From NCBI GenBank assembly GCA_030445275.1, contig JAUCSE010000105.1:82033-146032 (forward strand): a DNA stretch of 64,000 nucleotides, given 5' to 3'. Source of the DNA: Mucilaginibacter sp. GTDB lineage: Bacteria; Bacteroidota; Bacteroidia; Sphingobacteriales; Sphingobacteriaceae. The notes below the pieces were generated by a model. The model had not been told where the DNA came from and did no database searches. It saw only the letters and a list, made by a program, of their open reading frames with translations. The translations under genes and the position numbers were made by a program. Numbering within the stretch: position 1 is the stretch's first letter; every line of letters begins with the position of its first letter. Positions 8,256-17,028 of this stretch are shown piece after piece.

Positions 8256-9335
8256 CTATAATTTGCTGTTTACATCAACGCAATTCAAATCCTCAAACGC
8301 GGCGGCTAAACGTTTAACAAAGGTTTCTTCGCCTTTGCGTAACCATACGCGTGGGTCATAATATTTTTTGTTCGGAGAATCTTCCCCTTCTGGGTTACCA
8401 ATCTGATCTTGCAGGTAAGCTTCTTTTGATTTGTAATAATCTTTTATGCCTTCCCAGTAAGCCCATTGCATATCGGTATCAATGTTCATTTTAATGGCAC
8501 CGTATGAAATAGCTTCGCGAATCTCTTCCTGGGTTGAACCAGAACCACCGTGGAATACAAAATTGATCGGCTTTTCGGCAGTTAAACCAAAATGTTTTTT
8601 TACGTACTCTTGTGAGTTATGCAAAATTACCGGTTGTAATTTAACGTTACCTGGTTTATAAACACCATGCACGTTACCAAAAGCGGCAGCCACTGTAAAA
8701 CGCGGACTAACCTTTAACAAATGCTCGTATGAGTAAGCAACATCTTCTGGCTGAGTGTATAAACGTGAACTATCTACATCAGAGTTGTCAACGCCGTCTT
8801 CTTCACCACCTGTTACGCCAAGTTCAATCTCCAATGTCATACCCAATTTGGCCATACGGGCAAGGTATTTTGCAGAAATCTCTATGTTTTCTTCAATAGA
8901 TTCTTCAGAAAGATCAAGCATGTGTGATGAGAAAAGCGGTTTACCGGTTTCGGCAAAGAATTTTTCGCCATGATCCAACAAACCATCTATCCATGGTAAA
9001 AACTTCATTGCGGCATGGTCAGTATGCAAAATTACAGCAACGCCATAATGCTCGGCCAGTAAATGAACGTGCTTAGCTGCAGATACAGCGCCTAAAATGC
9101 AGGCTTGTAGTTTTGAATTATCCAGTGACTTACCTGCATAAAACTGTGCGCCGCCATTTGATAGCTGAATAATTACCGGAGAGTTTACCAGCTTAGCTGT
9201 TTCCATAACTGCATTAATGGTATTGGTACCAATAACGTTTACTGCCGGTAAGGCAAACTGATGCTTTTTAGCTACTTCAAATAGTTCCTGCACCTGATCG
9301 CCATGCAGAACACCTTTATAATTTTTTAAATCCAT
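8256..9335 (-). CDS. fbaA: Class II fructose-bisphosphate aldolase
   Basis: The 359-residue protein catalyses the zinc-dependent cleavage of fructose 1,6-bisphosphate in glycolysis and the reverse reaction in gluconeogenesis. Metal and substrate motifs are visible: VILHTDHA, LEIELGVTGGEEDGVDN, AAFGNVHGVYKPGNV and FHGGSGSTQEEI. Length and the long C-terminal NPEGEDSPNKKYYDPRVWLR block match the FbaA (class IIa) type. It is transcribed alone, divergently from accD across a 313-bp AT-rich gap. Confidence 0.95.
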   Translation of the reverse strand: MDLKNYKGVLHGDQVQELFEVAKKHQFALPAVNVIGTNTINAVMETAKLVNSPVIIQLSNGGAQFYAGKSLDNSKLQACILGAVSAAKHVHLLAEHYGVAVILHTDHAAMKFLPWIDGLLDHGEKFFAETGKPLFSSHMLDLSEESIEENIEISAKYLARMAKLGMTLEIELGVTGGEEDGVDNSDVDSSRLYTQPEDVAYSYEHLLKVSPRFTVAAAFGNVHGVYKPGNVKLQPVILHNSQEYVKKHFGLTAEKPINFVFHGGSGSTQEEIREAISYGAIKMNIDTDMQWAYWEGIKDYYKSKEAYLQDQIGNPEGEDSPNKKYYDPRVWLRKGEETFVKRLAAAFEDLNCVDVNSKL

Positions 9336-9648
9336 GAGCTTTTATTTGGGCCTCGAAGTTATAAAATTTCTTTGTTTTAGATAAGAAATCTTATCATTAA
9401 TGGTTGATCATGACTAGCATTACGCATCAAATTACTCAAAGTATATTAAAACGATAGTAAAAATGGGTCAATAATAAAAAAACAATATATTTTACTAACA
9501 AAATATACATTTCATTGCAAATTTGATATAAAACAAGTCCGTGTTTTTTTTAATAAATAATTAATCGGCTTATAAGTTTTTTTAACCCCTACTACTTGTT
9601 TAATATTTTTTGTTTCTTTGTAGTCAATTGAAAGAGCTAGACATAGAT
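9336..9648. other. Divergent intergenic region between fbaA and accD
   Basis: This AT-rich stretch must hold both divergent promoters. It contains a small palindrome (GATAAGAAATCTTATC at about 9379-9394). The end near accD has T-rich words that only approximate TAnnTTTG. I see no gene in it. Confidence 0.4.
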
Positions 9649-10494
9649 ATGGCGTGGTTTAAACGAGAGTTGAAAGGGATAATTACGACTACTGAGGAAA
9701 AAAAGGAAGCCCCTGATGGTATCTGGAATAAATGCCCGAATTGTAAGAAACCCCTGCATTATTCTGAGCAGGTTGAGAATCAATATGTTTGCCACTACTG
9801 TGGCTATCACCTGCGCATAGGTTCAAAAGAATACTTTGCGGTACTATTTGATAATAACGAATTTACAGAGCTGTTCCCTGATTTGATATCAGGCGACCCA
9901 CTGCACTTCGAGGACACCAAAAAATATACAGACAGGTTAACTGAAACCCAATTTAAAACAGGGCTAAAGGATGCCATACGTTCTGGAGTAGGTAAAATTG
10001 ATGGACAGGACCTGGTAATTGCCTGTATGGATTTTAACTTCATAGGTGGTTCAATGGGATCAGTAGTGGGCGAAAAAATAGCCCGCTCTATTGATTATTG
10101 TATTGCCCATAAAGTTCCGTTCCTGATGATATCAAAATCAGGTGGTGCAAGGATGATGGAAGCTGCGTTTTCATTAATGCAGATGGCCAAAACATCAGCC
10201 AAGCTGGCTTTGTTGTCACAAGCAAAAATACCTTATATATCTTTATTAACTGATCCTACCACCGGTGGCGTAACAGCATCATACGCTATGCTGGGCGATA
10301 TTAATATTGCCGAACCAGGTGCGCTGATAGGTTTTGCAGGCCCAAGGGTAATTAAGGAAACTATAAAGAAAGATCTGCCTAAAGGGTTTCAAACAGCAGA
10401 GTTTGTTCAGGAACACGGATTTTTGGACTTTATAGTTGACCGCCGTGAAATGAAAGAAAAACTGGCATCATTTATTAAAATGATGGCTAATTAA
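9649..10494 (+). CDS. accD: Acetyl-CoA carboxylase carboxyltransferase subunit beta
   Basis: From the ATG at 9649 (MAWFKRELKGI) the product has 281 residues; an upstream frame extension lacks conservation. It has the N-terminal four-cysteine zinc ribbon (CPNC ... CHYC, about residues 29-51) followed by the carboxyltransferase fold with GGSMGSVVGEKIARSID, KSGGARMMEAAFSLMQMAK and LTDPTTGGVTASYAMLGD. AccD pairs with AccA to transfer carboxyl from biotin to acetyl-CoA, the first step of fatty acid synthesis. It is followed by a REP-like hairpin and a strong terminator. Confidence 0.95.
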   Translation: MAWFKRELKGIITTTEEKKEAPDGIWNKCPNCKKPLHYSEQVENQYVCHYCGYHLRIGSKEYFAVLFDNNEFTELFPDLISGDPLHFEDTKKYTDRLTETQFKTGLKDAIRSGVGKIDGQDLVIACMDFNFIGGSMGSVVGEKIARSIDYCIAHKVPFLMISKSGGARMMEAAFSLMQMAKTSAKLALLSQAKIPYISLLTDPTTGGVTASYAMLGDINIAEPGALIGFAGPRVIKETIKKDLPKGFQTAEFVQEHGFLDFIVDRREMKEKLASFIKMMAN

Positions 10495-10512
10495 AACGCA
10501 AAAACAAAAAAA

Positions 10513-10540
10513 CGTCATTGCATGGTACGAAGCAATGACG
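10513..10540. repeat. Short REP-like palindrome (GTCATTGC type)
   Basis: CGTCATTGC and GCAATGACG form 9-nt arms around ATGGTACGAA. This is a minimal version of the element seen at 15.6, 33.7, 60.6 and 61.1 kb. Confidence 0.75.
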
Positions 10541-10551
10541 AATATAAATGT

Positions 10552-10593
10552 AAACAAGAGAGGCTATCCATATTTGGATAGCCTCTCTTGTTT
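10552..10593 (+). terminator. Strong terminator after accD
   Basis: A perfect 19-bp stem (10552-10570 with 10575-10593) closes a 4-nt loop. The A-rich left arm end and T-rich right end (CTTGTTT) let it act for accD and possibly for the convergent acidic-protein gene. Confidence 0.85.
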
Positions 10594-10621
10594 ACTAAAG
10601 TTGTATAACATTCACTTTAAA

Positions 10622-11080
10622 CTATATACCCTCGGTACCAGGCTCATGCCCTATCATGCGGCCGGTGGTACGACCTTGCGGGCGACTTTCAAAATCCGTT
10701 TTGGCAGGACCGGTTGATGGAAACTCCTTTTTATTTGGAGGAGTTACATCTGTTTGTTCGCTGTACGAAGTATTGGCACCCCGTTGAGGTTGATCAACTT
10801 CTGATTGGCGGTGATAACCAGTGCCTTCGTTTTTTGATTCACCTTCTTCAGGTGTCTCATCAGGGGCGTTATCATCTTCGTCTTCATCGGTCAGGTCAGC
10901 CTGGTCAAATGTAGGTTCCAGATCGATGGTATCATCCTCATCTTCCTTTAGTTCATCATTATCAAGGTCACTATCGTTAAAAGCATCCTCATTCTGGCGG
11001 CCAAAGGTATTATCTGTATTGTCGAAATCGTTACGATTATTATCCCGGGCATCCCAGGCTTCTTCATTATTAGTTATCAT
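10622..11080 (-). CDS. Acidic low-complexity protein of unknown function
   Basis: The 152-residue product is dominated by Asp, Glu and Asn in its first half (DLDNDELKEDEDDTIDLEP, LTDEDEDDNAPDETPEEGES) and by polar, Gln/Thr/Pro-rich sequence in its second half. There is no signal peptide, membrane segment or recognised domain, and it is predicted to be largely disordered. Codon structure and a clear stop beside a terminator support a real gene. It stands alone. Confidence 0.6.
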   Translation of the reverse strand: MITNNEEAWDARDNNRNDFDNTDNTFGRQNEDAFNDSDLDNDELKEDEDDTIDLEPTFDQADLTDEDEDDNAPDETPEEGESKNEGTGYHRQSEVDQPQRGANTSYSEQTDVTPPNKKEFPSTGPAKTDFESRPQGRTTGRMIGHEPGTEGI

Positions 11081-11194
11081 AGGTTCTAATTTTTGATGTT
11101 ATTTAATAAACCTATTGAGTTGCCGTATTGTTTCAAATTTATCCAATTAAGAAAATAAATTTCTTAATTTAAGGCTAAAACATAAAAACGGTCT

Positions 11195-11270
11195 GTTATG
11201 CTGGGCTTGTCTAAGGATGATCGTGCGGAGAGGCCAACCCACCATGCTTCGACGGAGCTCAGCATGACAC
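11195..11270. repeat. REP-like inverted repeat (CATGCTGAGC type)
   Basis: Imperfect arms TATGCTGGGCTTGTC and GACGGAGCTCAGCATGAC face each other around a GC-rich loop. The element resembles the dispersed palindromes elsewhere in the window but has a different core. It lies in the 336-bp gene-free stretch between the acidic-protein gene and the cysteine desulfurase gene. Confidence 0.6.
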
Positions 11271-11316
11271 CTTTTATACTCATCGCTCTAATGATCTGGA
11301 ATACAGAAAATAAAAA

Positions 11317-11387
11317 AACTTGTCATCCTGAGCATCGCGAAGAATCTATTTAACAAATAGATCCTTCGTTTCTCAGGATGACAAGTT
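11317..11387. repeat. REP-like inverted repeat flanked by T/A tracts (possible bidirectional terminator)
   Basis: AACTTGTCATCCTGAG (11317-11332) pairs with CTCAGGATGACAAGTT (11372-11387), with a further paired inner part around AGATCCTTCG. A-tract on the left and T-tract on the right let the hairpin terminate the cysteine desulfurase transcript. It shares the TGTCATCCTGAGC core with 6541-6609. Confidence 0.8.
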
Positions 11388-11416
11388 TTTTATAAAATAA
11401 TGAAGTAAATAAAAAT

Positions 11417-12553
11417 CTACGCGTTCACCAAACAAAGTTCACGAACCTTGTTTACGGTATAGTCTACCTCTTCTTTGGTGTTGTACTTGGAAAACGAGAA
11501 TCTGACAGATGGTTTTGAGGCGCTTGCGCCAATGGCGGTTAACACATGTGAGCCTATATCAGAACCAGAACTGCAGGCACTGCCTCCAGAGGCCGAAATA
11601 CCGGCAATATCTAAATTAAACAGCAGCATATCACCCATATCCATTTCAGGAAAAGCAACATTTAGCACAGTGTACAAGCTTTTATCAGCACTGGTTTCAC
11701 CGTTAAAGCTCACTCCCGGTATCTGATCCGTCAGTTTACCCATCATATAGTTTTTTAAACCCTGTATATGATTACGGTGCTGTTCCATATCGGTATAAGC
11801 CATTTCCAATGCTTTGGCAAGCCCTACAATACCATAAATATTTTCGGTACCGCCACGCATGTTACGTTCCTGCGCACCGCCATAAATAAATGGTTTTATT
11901 TTAATACGATGATTAACGTGTAAAAAACCAACGCCTTTTGGCCCGTGCAATTTATGCGCGGCACACACCAGAAAATGAGTTTTAAGCTTGCTCAGATTGT
12001 GTTCATAATGCCCCATGGTTTGCACGGTATCGCAATGATAAATGGCATTATAAGCTTCGCAGATATCACCAACACGCTCCATATCTGACAGGGTACCTAT
12101 CTCGTTATTGGCATGCATGATAGATACCAGGCTGCGTTCATTATTTTGTAACAGCGTTTCCAGGTGATCATAATCAATATTACCCTTTGCATCCACATCA
12201 ACAAAGCTCAACTTAATAATACCCGACTTCTCCATGGCCTCTAATGTATGAATCACCGCGTGGTGCTCTATACGACTGGTTATGGCGTGCGTGATATTAT
12301 GATCAACAATACTGCAACGAATGGCTGTATTATCAGCCTCGGTACCGCTCGAGGTAAAAAATATCTCAGCAGGTGATGTATGCAGTAAGTTAGCTATGGT
12401 TTTACGCGATCTTTCAATCAATGTTCTTGCCTCGCGGCCATGTGAATGGATAGATGACGGATTACCATAATGGTTTTCCATAACCTTATACATTTCTTTT
12501 AAAACCTCCGGATCAAGCGGCGTTGTGGCTGCATTATCAAAGTAAACACGCAT
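11417..12553 (-). CDS. Cysteine desulfurase family protein (NifS/IscS-like)
   Basis: The 378-residue PLP enzyme is expected to take sulfur from cysteine for iron-sulfur clusters or thio-modified tRNA. It begins VYFDNAATTPLDPEV and has the PLP-binding Lys201 in CAAHKLHGPKGVGF. The active-site Cys lies in SGGSACSSGSDIG near residue 325, and RGGTENIYGIVGLAKAL is also present. The long SACSSGS loop suggests a class I (NifS/IscS) enzyme. No isc or suf partner is adjacent, so which pathway it feeds is unknown. Confidence 0.9.
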   Translation of the reverse strand: MRVYFDNAATTPLDPEVLKEMYKVMENHYGNPSSIHSHGREARTLIERSRKTIANLLHTSPAEIFFTSSGTEADNTAIRCSIVDHNITHAITSRIEHHAVIHTLEAMEKSGIIKLSFVDVDAKGNIDYDHLETLLQNNERSLVSIMHANNEIGTLSDMERVGDICEAYNAIYHCDTVQTMGHYEHNLSKLKTHFLVCAAHKLHGPKGVGFLHVNHRIKIKPFIYGGAQERNMRGGTENIYGIVGLAKALEMAYTDMEQHRNHIQGLKNYMMGKLTDQIPGVSFNGETSADKSLYTVLNVAFPEMDMGDMLLFNLDIAGISASGGSACSSGSDIGSHVLTAIGASASKPSVRFSFSKYNTKEEVDYTVNKVRELCLVNA

Positions 12554-12559
12554 TTTTTA

Positions 12560-12667
12560 TAATTATTGAATTAGTGAGTTAGCGAATTAGTGATTTTATA
12601 TGAAGTGGAATTATTGAATTAGTTTATTATTTTGATTCACTAACTCAGTCATCCACTAAATCACTAA
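12560..12667. repeat. AT-rich dispersed repeat between two minus-strand genes
   Basis: The gap contains several copies of words such as ATTAGTGAGTTAGCGAATTA on one side and their near-complements ACTAACTCAGTCATCCACTA on the other, so it forms a long imperfect inverted repeat. It contains no open frame. Confidence 0.6.
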
Positions 12668-14056
12668 TTAATTAACTTGAAGAATCTCTTTTATGTCAGC
12701 TATTATTTTATTAGCAAGGCCATTTGCAACCGTTTCTGAATTGCCTTCAGAGTATATCCTGATGATCGGCTCGGTATTTGACCTGCGCAAATGTACCCAT
12801 TCTTTATCAAATTCTATTTTGAGTCCGTCAATAGTACTATGCGGTTGTTTACTATATTTATACTCTACCTTACTCAAAAGGGCATCTATATCCATTTCTG
12901 GCGTTAAAGTGATCTTATTTTTTGATATAAAATAACCCGGGTATGACATACGCAAGTTGGAAATCGATTTGCCATATTTAGCCAGGTGGGTTAAAAACAA
13001 GGCTATGCCCACCAGCGCATCACGACCGTAATGCAATTCAGGATATATAACTCCACCATTACCCTCACCACCTATTACGGCGTTAACTGCTTTCATCTTA
13101 TTAACTACGTTCACCTCTCCTACTGCAGCTGCATGATATTCGCCACCGGCACTCTCGGTAATATCACGCAGGGCACGGGTTGACGACAGGTTTGATACCG
13201 TGTTGCCTTTGTTGTTCTGCAAAACATAATCGGCCACAGCCACTAAAGTATATTCTTCTCCAAACATATTTCCGTCCTCGCACACAAAACAAAGGCGGTC
13301 AACATCAGGGTCAACGGCAATACCCAAGTGGGCCCTTTTGGCCAGTACTTCTTTTGACAGCGCGGTCAAATTTTCTGGCAAGGGTTCCGGATTATGCGGA
13401 AAGTTACCATCTGGTTCGCAATATAACTCATGTACAGTTTCAACACCAAGGGCTTTAAGCAAAGCCGGCACAAAAATACCACCTGTTGAGTTAACACAAT
13501 CAATAACAACATTAAAACCAGCTTTCTTTATGGCTTTTACATCAACCAGGGGCAATGCCAGTACCAGGTCAATATGTTTTTGCATCCAGCTGGTGTCAAG
13601 CGTAACCTTGCCAAGGTCATTTACATCAGCATACTTAAAATCGCTGTTCTCTGCCATTTCAAGTACTTCCTTACCGTCGGCATCACTTATAAACTCACCA
13701 TCGGCATTCAGTAATTTAAGCGCGTTCCATTGTTTGGGGTTATGGCTTGCGGTAAGTATGATACCTCCCCCAGCCTTTTCGCCGGTAACTGCAACTTCAA
13801 CTGTTGGTGTTGTTGATAAGCCAAGATCAATAACATCAATGCCAAGACCTTGCAAAGTGCCAATAACCAGGTTATTGACCATAGTGCCCGAAATACGCGC
13901 ATCACGACCCACTACAATTTTTTTAATACCTGATTTTTGTACGGCCCAGGCACCATATGCCGATGTAAACTTTACAATATCCAATGGTGTTAAACCATCG
14001 CCAACAGCACCGCCTATGGTACCGCGTATCCCCGAAATAGATTTTATGAGTGTCAA
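12668..14056 (-). CDS. glmM: Phosphoglucosamine mutase
   Basis: The product is about 462 residues and belongs to the alpha-D-phosphohexomutase family. It has the phosphoserine loop ILTASHNPKQWNALK, the metal loop VDPDVDRLCFV, the sugar-binding GEGNGGVIYPE and the phosphate-binding RRSNTEPIIRIY. GlmM makes glucosamine-1-phosphate for peptidoglycan and LPS. There is no in-frame ATG near the start. The TTG at 14056 gives TLIKSISGIRGTIGG, which matches how Sphingobacteriaceae homologues begin; a TTG at 14080 would add eight residues. Either way a non-ATG start is used. Confidence 0.9.
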   Translation of the reverse strand: MTLIKSISGIRGTIGGAVGDGLTPLDIVKFTSAYGAWAVQKSGIKKIVVGRDARISGTMVNNLVIGTLQGLGIDVIDLGLSTTPTVEVAVTGEKAGGGIILTASHNPKQWNALKLLNADGEFISDADGKEVLEMAENSDFKYADVNDLGKVTLDTSWMQKHIDLVLALPLVDVKAIKKAGFNVVIDCVNSTGGIFVPALLKALGVETVHELYCEPDGNFPHNPEPLPENLTALSKEVLAKRAHLGIAVDPDVDRLCFVCEDGNMFGEEYTLVAVADYVLQNNKGNTVSNLSSTRALRDITESAGGEYHAAAVGEVNVVNKMKAVNAVIGGEGNGGVIYPELHYGRDALVGIALFLTHLAKYGKSISNLRMSYPGYFISKNKITLTPEMDIDALLSKVEYKYSKQPHSTIDGLKIEFDKEWVHLRRSNTEPIIRIYSEGNSETVANGLANKIIADIKEILQVN

Positions 14057-14315
14057 AATGATTATGTTTTGGTGAGGCAAAAGTATAAATATTTAAACTA
14101 TAAGCCATGCATTAAGTGTTTGCAATTTATGGCTTAAGTATACTTCTTATAACGTTTTTTTTCACGCAAACGTTTGTTCGCAATCTTTTTTATTACCTAT
14201 AATCGCCAGCAGGAACACAAATGCAACAAAGCTACATTATGTTTTTTAATTGTAATTTATTCCGGTATTTATACTCATTAAGCTTGCTGCATCAATGTTG
14301 TATTAAAGTAATTGA

Positions 14316-14323
14316 TACCTTTG
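14316..14323 (+). promoter_or_regulatory. Candidate -7 promoter box for the PAP2-ZIP operon
   Basis: TACCTTTG matches TAnnTTTG exactly, 21 bp before the PAP2 start codon. A TTG lies at 14298-14300, but its 15-bp spacing is shorter than usual. Confidence 0.5.
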
Positions 14324-14344
14324 CCAATTAAAATTTAAACGTTG

Positions 14345-14908
14345 ATGCCTGAATACATTTTACAACTCGACCGGCATTTATTTTATTTTATTAACCATGA
14401 TCTGTCAAATCCGTTTTTTGACTGGATCATGCCTTTTTTACGCAATCCCAAATTCTGGATCCCGCTATACATTTTTATTGTTGGTTTTTGCATATACCGT
14501 TATAAAAAACAGGGCGTACTGATCATTGTATTGTTGGCTATAACTGCCGGCTTTGCCGATTTTACCAGCGCCAGCATCATCAAATACAATGTTAAAAGAC
14601 TTAGGCCCTGCCGTGATCCTATAGTTTCGCAAACTGACATTAGCCGGATACCCTGCGGAACTGGCTATAGCTTCCCATCAACGCACGCTACTGATCATTT
14701 TGCCATGGCTATATTTTTGAGCCTGGTTTTCTTTAAAAAATGGCGTTGGATATGGTTTTGGGCCATACTATGGGCAGGTGTTATTTGCTTTGCCCAGGTA
14801 TATGTGGGCGTGCATTTCCCTGTTGATGTGCTATGCGGAGCAATTTATGGTGCTTTGGTAGGCACCCTATTTGCCTTTTTATTTAAAAAATTACAACCCT
14901 CTTTTTAA
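14345..14908 (+). CDS. PAP2 superfamily phosphatase (membrane)
   Basis: The 187-residue product starts at the ATG at 14345 (MPEYILQLDRHLFYFIN); a TTG one codon upstream is unnecessary. It has several membrane spans and the three PAP2 acid-phosphatase motifs: KYNVKRLRPCRDP, YSFPSTHATDHFAMA (PSxH) and AQVYVGVHFPVDVLCG (R/Y-x-x-x-x-H-x-x-x-D). It likely dephosphorylates undecaprenyl diphosphate or lipid phosphates at the membrane. Its stop overlaps the next start by one base. Confidence 0.85.
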   Translation: MPEYILQLDRHLFYFINHDLSNPFFDWIMPFLRNPKFWIPLYIFIVGFCIYRYKKQGVLIIVLLAITAGFADFTSASIIKYNVKRLRPCRDPIVSQTDISRIPCGTGYSFPSTHATDHFAMAIFLSLVFFKKWRWIWFWAILWAGVICFAQVYVGVHFPVDVLCGAIYGALVGTLFAFLFKKLQPSF

Positions 14909-15624
14909 TGACTGCCTGGAAAATTGTTTTATTATTCTTTAGCGCCTTTTGCGGCGGTACATCAGTATTTTTTTTCAAGGGCGATAATCATAAAATGCTT
15001 AAACTGGTACTATCATTTAGCGGGGCATACCTGTTTGGTATTACCGTTTTGCATTTAATACCAGATGCTTATCATGGTAACGATAATTGGGTTGGTGTTT
15101 TTATACTTGCCGGTTTTCTGTTTCAGATTGTGCTGGAGCAATTTTCTGATGGTATTGAACATGGGCACATGCATAAACCGAAGCATGACCTGGTGGTTTT
15201 TCCGCTGGGCATTATGGTTAGCTTATGTCTGCATGCTTTTTTAGAAGGGATGCCACTGGCACAAGGCAACCAGGATCAACTGGTTTTCGGTATAGCCCTG
15301 CACCATATACCCGCCGCGTTTGCACTAGCCACCGTATTGATAACCAATAAACAAAGTAAAAGGAATACCGTGCTTTTTATAGTGTTGTTTGCTATAATGG
15401 CTCCGGCAGGTTATTTTTTCAGCACGGCACTAAGCAATGGTAATATAGGTAATTTACAACATTACTTTAACCGTATTATGGGCGTGGTTATCGGTATATT
15501 CCTGCATATTTCTACCACCATTCTGTTCGAGTCAAGTAATGATCATAAATTTAACCTGCGCAAAATGATAGCTGTACTATTAGGTGTGGGTATAGCGCTG
15601 GCCGGGTTTGTGGGAGAGCTGTAG
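14908..15624 (+). CDS. ZIP family metal transporter
   Basis: The 238-residue membrane protein has about seven hydrophobic segments. It has a His-rich loop (DGIEHGHMHKPKHD, about residues 92-105) and the ZIP metal-path motif in helix IV-V: VSLCLHAFLEGMPLAQG followed by GIALHHIPAAFAL (H-x-x-x-E-G and H-H-x-P). ZIP proteins move zinc or other divalent metals into the cytoplasm. Coupled to the PAP2 gene by TAATG, so co-translated. Confidence 0.88.
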   Translation: MTAWKIVLLFFSAFCGGTSVFFFKGDNHKMLKLVLSFSGAYLFGITVLHLIPDAYHGNDNWVGVFILAGFLFQIVLEQFSDGIEHGHMHKPKHDLVVFPLGIMVSLCLHAFLEGMPLAQGNQDQLVFGIALHHIPAAFALATVLITNKQSKRNTVLFIVLFAIMAPAGYFFSTALSNGNIGNLQHYFNRIMGVVIGIFLHISTTILFESSNDHKFNLRKMIAVLLGVGIALAGFVGEL

Positions 15625-15635
15625 CTTCCCCTCCG

Positions 15636-15727
15636 CGCGTCATTGCGAGGAGGAACGACGTGGGCAATCCCCGATATTCAGAGCGGCTCTGTATGTCGGG
15701 GATTGCCAAGCTATCGCTCGCAATGAC
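15636..15727. repeat. REP-like inverted repeat (GTCATTGCGAGG type)
   Basis: Outer arms CGTCATTGCGAG and CTCGCAATGAC and inner arms GGCAATCCCCGA and TCGGGGATTGCC flank a short loop. It sits between convergent genes. Confidence 0.85.
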
Positions 15728-15825
15728 TGGAAAGATGAGCACTATCGTGTTCCATTTTTGTTCCTATCCATGTTCCGCTTTTGTTCGGGTTTTGGGGACA
15801 CTGGAACAGCGGAACGCTAATATCA

Positions 15826-16890
15826 TTAATTTATACTCTCCAGCATTTTAATATACAGATCAATACCTTCCCGTATCTCGTCTACATAAACAAACTCATC
15901 AGCAGTGTGTGAACGTGCAGAATCGCCTGGACCAACTTTGATGGATGGGATATCCAGCAGTGATTGATCTGACGTAGTTGGCGAGCCATAAGTGGTGCGA
16001 CCTAAAGCAATTCCCGCCTGTACTATAGCATGTTCCTTAGGTATGGATGATGGCTTAAGCCTGATAGAACGCGGGGTAACATCGCAGCTTACATGCTGGC
16101 GGATGATCTCCAGTACTTCCTCATTACGATAGGCATCAGTCACCCTTACATCAACTGTAAACGCACAGCTTGCAGGTACCACATTATGTTGTGAACCGGC
16201 ATTGATAATAGTAACTGACATTTTTATCGGCCCAAAAACTTCTGATTCCTTCGGGAACTTAAAAGTACTGAACCATTCAATATCTGCCAATGCTTTATAA
16301 ATGGCGTTCTCCCCCTCTTCGCGGGCTGCGTGACCAGCTCGGCCATGAGCCACACAATCCAACACCATTAAGCCACGCTCGGCAATAGCCAACTGCATTA
16401 GGGTAGGCTCTCCTACTATACCAAATTCCAGCTTGCCTAATTCAGGAATGATCAGCTCCAAACCGTTTACACCTGATATTTCCTCCTCGGCAGTAGTGGC
16501 CAGGCAAAAGTTGTATTTTAAATTTTCCTGGTCATGAAAATAAAGGAAAACGGCTATCAAAGACACCAGACACCCGCCGGCATCATTACTACCCAGGCCA
16601 TAAAGCTTGCCACCCTCAATTTTTGCATCATAAGGATCGCGGGTATAACCCGAGTTAGGCTTTACCGTATCATGATGAGAGTTGAGCAAAATGGTGGGTT
16701 TACTGGCATCAAAATATTTGTTCCAGGCCCATATATTGTTCATTTTGCGATGGGTTTCGACCCCATACTGCTGTAAAAGCTCATTGATCAGATCGGCGGT
16801 GCGGTCTTCCTCTTTACTAAAAGATGGTATGGATATTAATTGTTGCAGTAAAGTAACTGCGAGTTGAAATAAATTGTTGTTATCGGCCAT
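15826..16890 (-). CDS. M20 family metallo-hydrolase (ArgE/DapE-like deacylase)
   Basis: From the ATG at 16890 (MADNNNLFQLAVTLLQQL) the product has 354 residues. Di-metal motifs are clear: LLNSHHDTVKPN, GLGSNDAGGCLVSLIA, TAEEEISGVNGLE and VGEPTLMQLAIAERG, with a dimerisation domain in the middle. The SHHDTV and SNDAGG motifs match the Bacteroidota ArgE-like enzymes that deacylate N-acyl-citrulline or ornithine in arginine synthesis, but no arg gene is next to it. The substrate is therefore inferred only from family. Confidence 0.85.
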   Translation of the reverse strand: MADNNNLFQLAVTLLQQLISIPSFSKEEDRTADLINELLQQYGVETHRKMNNIWAWNKYFDASKPTILLNSHHDTVKPNSGYTRDPYDAKIEGGKLYGLGSNDAGGCLVSLIAVFLYFHDQENLKYNFCLATTAEEEISGVNGLELIIPELGKLEFGIVGEPTLMQLAIAERGLMVLDCVAHGRAGHAAREEGENAIYKALADIEWFSTFKFPKESEVFGPIKMSVTIINAGSQHNVVPASCAFTVDVRVTDAYRNEEVLEIIRQHVSCDVTPRSIRLKPSSIPKEHAIVQAGIALGRTTYGSPTTSDQSLLDIPSIKVGPGDSARSHTADEFVYVDEIREGIDLYIKMLESIN

Positions 16891-17028
16891 ATATGTAGGC
16901 ATATCCTATGCTGGTGAAGGAGGCAAAATTAATACTTTTTTCTTCATGGAACGTGAAATTCCGCTTAATCACAAACGAAATATCAGGACAATATTACGTA
17001 CAGGTCACAAAATATTTATAACCGCCTG

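Noticed and set aside
13338..14075. 245-residue open frame antisense to glmM
   Set aside because: Glm M in the opposite frame is clearly conserved, and the antisense translation is Ser/Pro/Thr-rich low-quality sequence. It is a shadow frame.
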